From CAWBRT01 sp049519595 (GTDB lineage Bacteria; Acidobacteriota; Terriglobia; Terriglobales; Acidobacteriaceae), in NCBI GenBank assembly GCA_049519595.1, contig JBEKQP010000003.1, positions 1 through 64,000 of the forward strand: a DNA stretch of 64,000 bases. Reading direction: 5' to 3'. Position numbers and translations under genes: made by a program. Under the pieces are notes generated by a model. That model did no database searches. It saw only the letters and a list, made by a program, of their open reading frames with translations, and had not been told where the DNA came from. Numbering within the stretch: the first letter of the stretch is position 1; each line of letters begins with the position of its first letter. Below are positions 61,956-64,000 of the stretch, piece after piece.

Positions 61956-62697
61956 TTACAGGCCAATGAGCGCGCTGACAGTCGACCGTATGCTTTAGTC
62001 GGCTTGGCTTTCAACCTGAGGGTTTTGACCTGTGCGTACCTAGCCGGACTCAGTACCGTGAGTAAGGCCCGAAAATAAGGTTTTTTCTGGATCTGAAATT
62101 TAGGTGTTCATACTAGTGAAAGAAAGTGAAAGCTACGCATCGACCTAGTGTGAGTTGCTGGCGTGAGTAGCTGAAGTTTCGTTATTACAGCACGTTACGA
62201 AACCGGCACGGTTTCACACCTCACGGAATTGGTGCACGAACTGATTAGCTTCGGATCGGCGGGAAAGCGGAGTCGCGAAGCAAGAAAGAGAAATGAATCG
62301 CGTATGCGCAAAAAACGCGTTGCCGAAATTTCCTATGACGACTGCATCCTGAATCTTAACTAGCCCGAGCGTTTGACTGAACACCCGAAATTCGCGATCG
62401 TCGACTACGCAAATCAAAGGCAGTGAAAGGGGCGCTGTCCGCCCGCAAAGGCAGTGATGACCTTCGACGTGTGGAAGGCCAATCGTCCGCGCTGCCAGTT
62501 GCGTGCGTTCCCGCGTACTCATGTAACTTGCTCTTTTCAGGCGTGGTTAATAAAGTCAAACGCGATTCAGAGATCCTGCTTTTGGGGATTCGAAGCTGTT
62601 TGACCACAGCAGGGGAGATGGCCGGTTGGTCCTTGGCTTTCTCTCCCGAATGGATGCATTACCTGGGTTCCTGTAGCGCTGTGAGAAAGAGGCGTTA
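61956..62697. other. Gene-free control region between the GH71-like and pilin genes
   Basis: No credible gene is seen; short frames on both strands lack starts and protein-like composition. The DNA holds promoters for the two divergent units. Two mutually exclusive hairpins are at 62176-62203 (GTTTCGT/ACGAAAC) and 62199-62215 (GAAACCG-GCA-CGGTTTC), which share GAAAC. AGAGG before 62698 is the FimT ribosome site. I see nothing else to name in the stretch. Confidence 0.4.
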
Positions 62698-63225
62698 ATG
62701 CCCAGAAAATCACATTGCCCGACAGTTGCACGTAACGCCGGAACCACCTTGGTTGAACTTGTCGTGGTCGTGGCGATCGCCAGTGTGTTGCTGGCGATTT
62801 CAGTGCCCGGCTTTCAAAGCACCCTGAAGAGCGTTCATCTCAGCTCGGCGACCACGGCGGTGACGGGAGCAATCCAGAGCGCCCGTTTTAAGGCGATTGT
62901 CAGCGGCTGCCAATACAACATTGCGTTTTCCCAAGCTAACACCGCCTACCAGATTGCTGGGCAAACCCTGTCTGGAATTCCGCCGTCGTGCGCTGCGACT
63001 TTTACCAACGTTGGATCGGCGATCCCTTGGTCAACCAGCGGCGACGTAAGCCTGAATGTTTCCACAACCCTGCAATTCAGTCCGAATGGCATCGTGACTC
63101 TGTCGAGCGGCGGCTCACTCCCGTGCACCACCGGGATTGCCTGTTTCCAACTGTCCAATGGGAGTACAACGACGAGCACGATCATAGTCTCAGGAGTCGG
63201 CAATGTCACGGTTACCAGCCCATAA
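62698..63225 (+). CDS. Type IV minor prepilin, GspH/FimT family
   Basis: A 175-residue prepilin with a short basic leader (about 16 residues), a cleavage site that reads G-T/TLVELVVVVAIASVLLA, Glu5 and a hydrophobic helix, then a C-terminal globular domain. The G-T-T-L-V-E form is unusual where G-F-T-L-V-E is common; the position-after-cleavage Phe is replaced by Thr. An AGAGG site lies 6 bases before ATG 62698. It overlaps the PilV gene by 23 bases, indicating coupling. Confidence 0.85.
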   Translation: MPRKSHCPTVARNAGTTLVELVVVVAIASVLLAISVPGFQSTLKSVHLSSATTAVTGAIQSARFKAIVSGCQYNIAFSQANTAYQIAGQTLSGIPPSCAATFTNVGSAIPWSTSGDVSLNVSTTLQFSPNGIVTLSSGGSLPCTTGIACFQLSNGSTTTSTIIVSGVGNVTVTSP

Positions 63226-63865
63226 GCAGGTCCGCAGTCGCGGGTTCAGTTTGATGGAGGTCGTCTGCGCCTTAGCCATTCTGTCCGTGGGCGTCATGTC
63301 CGCGGCGGCGCTGGCCGGCAAGATGCTCTCCACCGGGCGTCAGTCGAAGTACATGAGCCTGGCCTCGACTCTGGCATCCGAGAAACTTGAAGATCTGAAT
63401 CACTACAGCCCGAACGACCCGCAGGTTTGCGTCCCCAGCGCGAGTACTTCCGTAGGCAGCCTATCGTCGGATGTTATGCAGTCTACAACCTGCCCGCCGT
63501 CGGTGACATGGTCCACCGGATTTACGGGCACGGTTGCTTATTACGACAATGTGAGTATCAGTCTCAGCACCTCATCTTCCGACTGCCCCAATCCAACAGC
63601 CGGCTGCTTCTCCGAGACCGTTTCGGGACTGAGCGGCGGTAGCCCATCCTATACCACGACGTACCACTCTCCGGATGGTCAGATCGTTACTCCCGCCGCA
63701 TCCACAACGGCTCCCACTAATGTTACCTTTCACCGGCGCTGGAGTATCGAAGCTAATGCGAACGCACCCGTGGCGGGAACGCGGCGAGTGACGGTCCTAG
63801 TAACGCTGATGGATACTACTGTCCAACCAAGTGTGAACTTTCAGATGAGTCTGGTGCGGCCATGA
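63203..63865 (+). CDS. PilV-like minor prepilin
   Basis: A 220-residue type IV pilus modification protein. The leader is basic (SRLPAHKQVRSR), the cleavage site is G/FSLMEVVCALAILSVGVMSA with Glu5, and a globular domain follows. ATG 63203 lies 6 bases after GGAG inside the FimT gene, so the overlap suggests translational coupling. Its TGA overlaps the next ATG (ATGA). In such operons PilV, PilW, PilX and a PilY1-like tip adhesin usually follow. Confidence 0.87.
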   Translation: MSRLPAHKQVRSRGFSLMEVVCALAILSVGVMSAAALAGKMLSTGRQSKYMSLASTLASEKLEDLNHYSPNDPQVCVPSASTSVGSLSSDVMQSTTCPPSVTWSTGFTGTVAYYDNVSISLSTSSSDCPNPTAGCFSETVSGLSGGSPSYTTTYHSPDGQIVTPAASTTAPTNVTFHRRWSIEANANAPVAGTRRVTVLVTLMDTTVQPSVNFQMSLVRP

Positions 63866-64000
63866 CCACAACGCTCGTAAATAATAAAGAGTGCGTCGGT
63901 AGCGTGCCACCAGTACGGGCCGACGGTGGATTCTCCCTGCTTGAGCTCGTTATTGCGATGGCGATATTCCTCATTATCAGCGGCGTGTCCTTTAGCTTGT
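63862..64000 (+). CDS. PilW-like minor prepilin, cut by the window end
   Basis: Starts at ATG 63862, overlapping the PilV stop as ATGA. The readable 46 residues have a long leader (MTTTLVNNKECVGSVPPVRA) and the prepilin cleavage site G-G/FSLLELVIAMAIFLIISGV, with Glu5. The rest is beyond base 64000. Position after PilV and the leader fit PilW/PulG-like pseudopilins. It is certainly incomplete here. Confidence 0.8.
   Translation, partial: MTTTLVNNKECVGSVPPVRADGGFSLLELVIAMAIFLIISGVSFSL

Noticed and set aside
62400..62500. Possible c-di-GMP (GEMM) riboswitch before the pilin operon
   Set aside because: CAAAGGCA and GCAAAGGCA are present, but the GNRA tetraloop, its receptor and the closing stem of the GEMM fold are not.
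62214..62607. Two leftward frames of 83-102 codons upstream of the pilin operon
   Set aside because: They overlap each other in different frames and have neither ribosome sites nor recognisable content.

Overview
This 64 kb window is typical chromosomal DNA of an Acidobacteriota (Terriglobia-like) bacterium. This placement is inferred from four things. GC is moderately high. The gene mix includes a full-length Lhr helicase, a DUF1844 protein, S53 peptidases, an XdhC/MobA pair, ethylene-receptor-like kinases and a dnaX-ybaB-recR operon. Short palindromic intergenic repeats are dense. No phage, insertion sequence, CRISPR array or rRNA is visible. Two tRNAs are present: Arg-CCU at 34.1 kb and Ala-GGC at 48.3 kb.

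Layout. 0-6 kb: DMT transporter, two divergent mono-heme cytochromes c, then a leftward run ribF / PhnP-like hydrolase / DUF1844 / ygfZ. 6-12 kb (rightward): secreted zinc peptidase, mtnP with a PfkB kinase, and a GT39-like membrane protein whose reading frame appears to have absorbed two palindromic repeats. 12-22 kb: murA, class C beta-lactamase-like hydrolase, isochorismatase, dienelactone hydrolase, single-domain response regulator, dnaX-ybaB-recR, DinB, and a HAD / anti-sigma kinase / STAS module. 22-26 kb: a PRC-MgtE_N-CBS protein followed by a non-canonical Nramp transporter, a Nudix hydrolase and an IscU/NifU-like scaffold. 26-30 kb: a secretome island of two paralogous beta-helix proteins around an S53 protease; two of the three genes share a conserved leader.

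30-33 kb: HAD phosphatase, MobA-like nucleotidyltransferase, XdhC and an orphan NuoB. 33.3-34.6 kb is gene-poor and holds a candidate structured RNA and tRNA-Arg. 34.6-37 kb: a PAS-GGDEF-EAL protein and a 54-residue membrane peptide. 37-43 kb: a sugar-acid module (IlvD/Edd dehydratase and LarA-like protein leftward; ACS-type MFS transporter and enolase-superfamily dehydratase rightward). 43-48 kb: Lrp regulator divergent from alanine dehydrogenase, GNAT, and a response regulator divergent from an ethylene-receptor-like histidine kinase.

48-60 kb: Lhr, KdsC, a class A PBP, proS with a small anchored protein, an alkyltransferase-like protein and a frameshifted small membrane protein. 60-64 kb: a GH71/GH99-like lipoprotein whose ribosome-binding site sits in a perfect hairpin, and the start of a minor-pilin operon (FimT/GspH, PilV, PilW) that runs off the window.

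The observations most worth checking are the Nramp/MgtE-domain pair, the shared leader with a buried Shine-Dalgarno in the secretome island, the ethylene-site residues of the histidine kinase, the repeats inside coding frames, and the candidate RNA near 33.7 kb.
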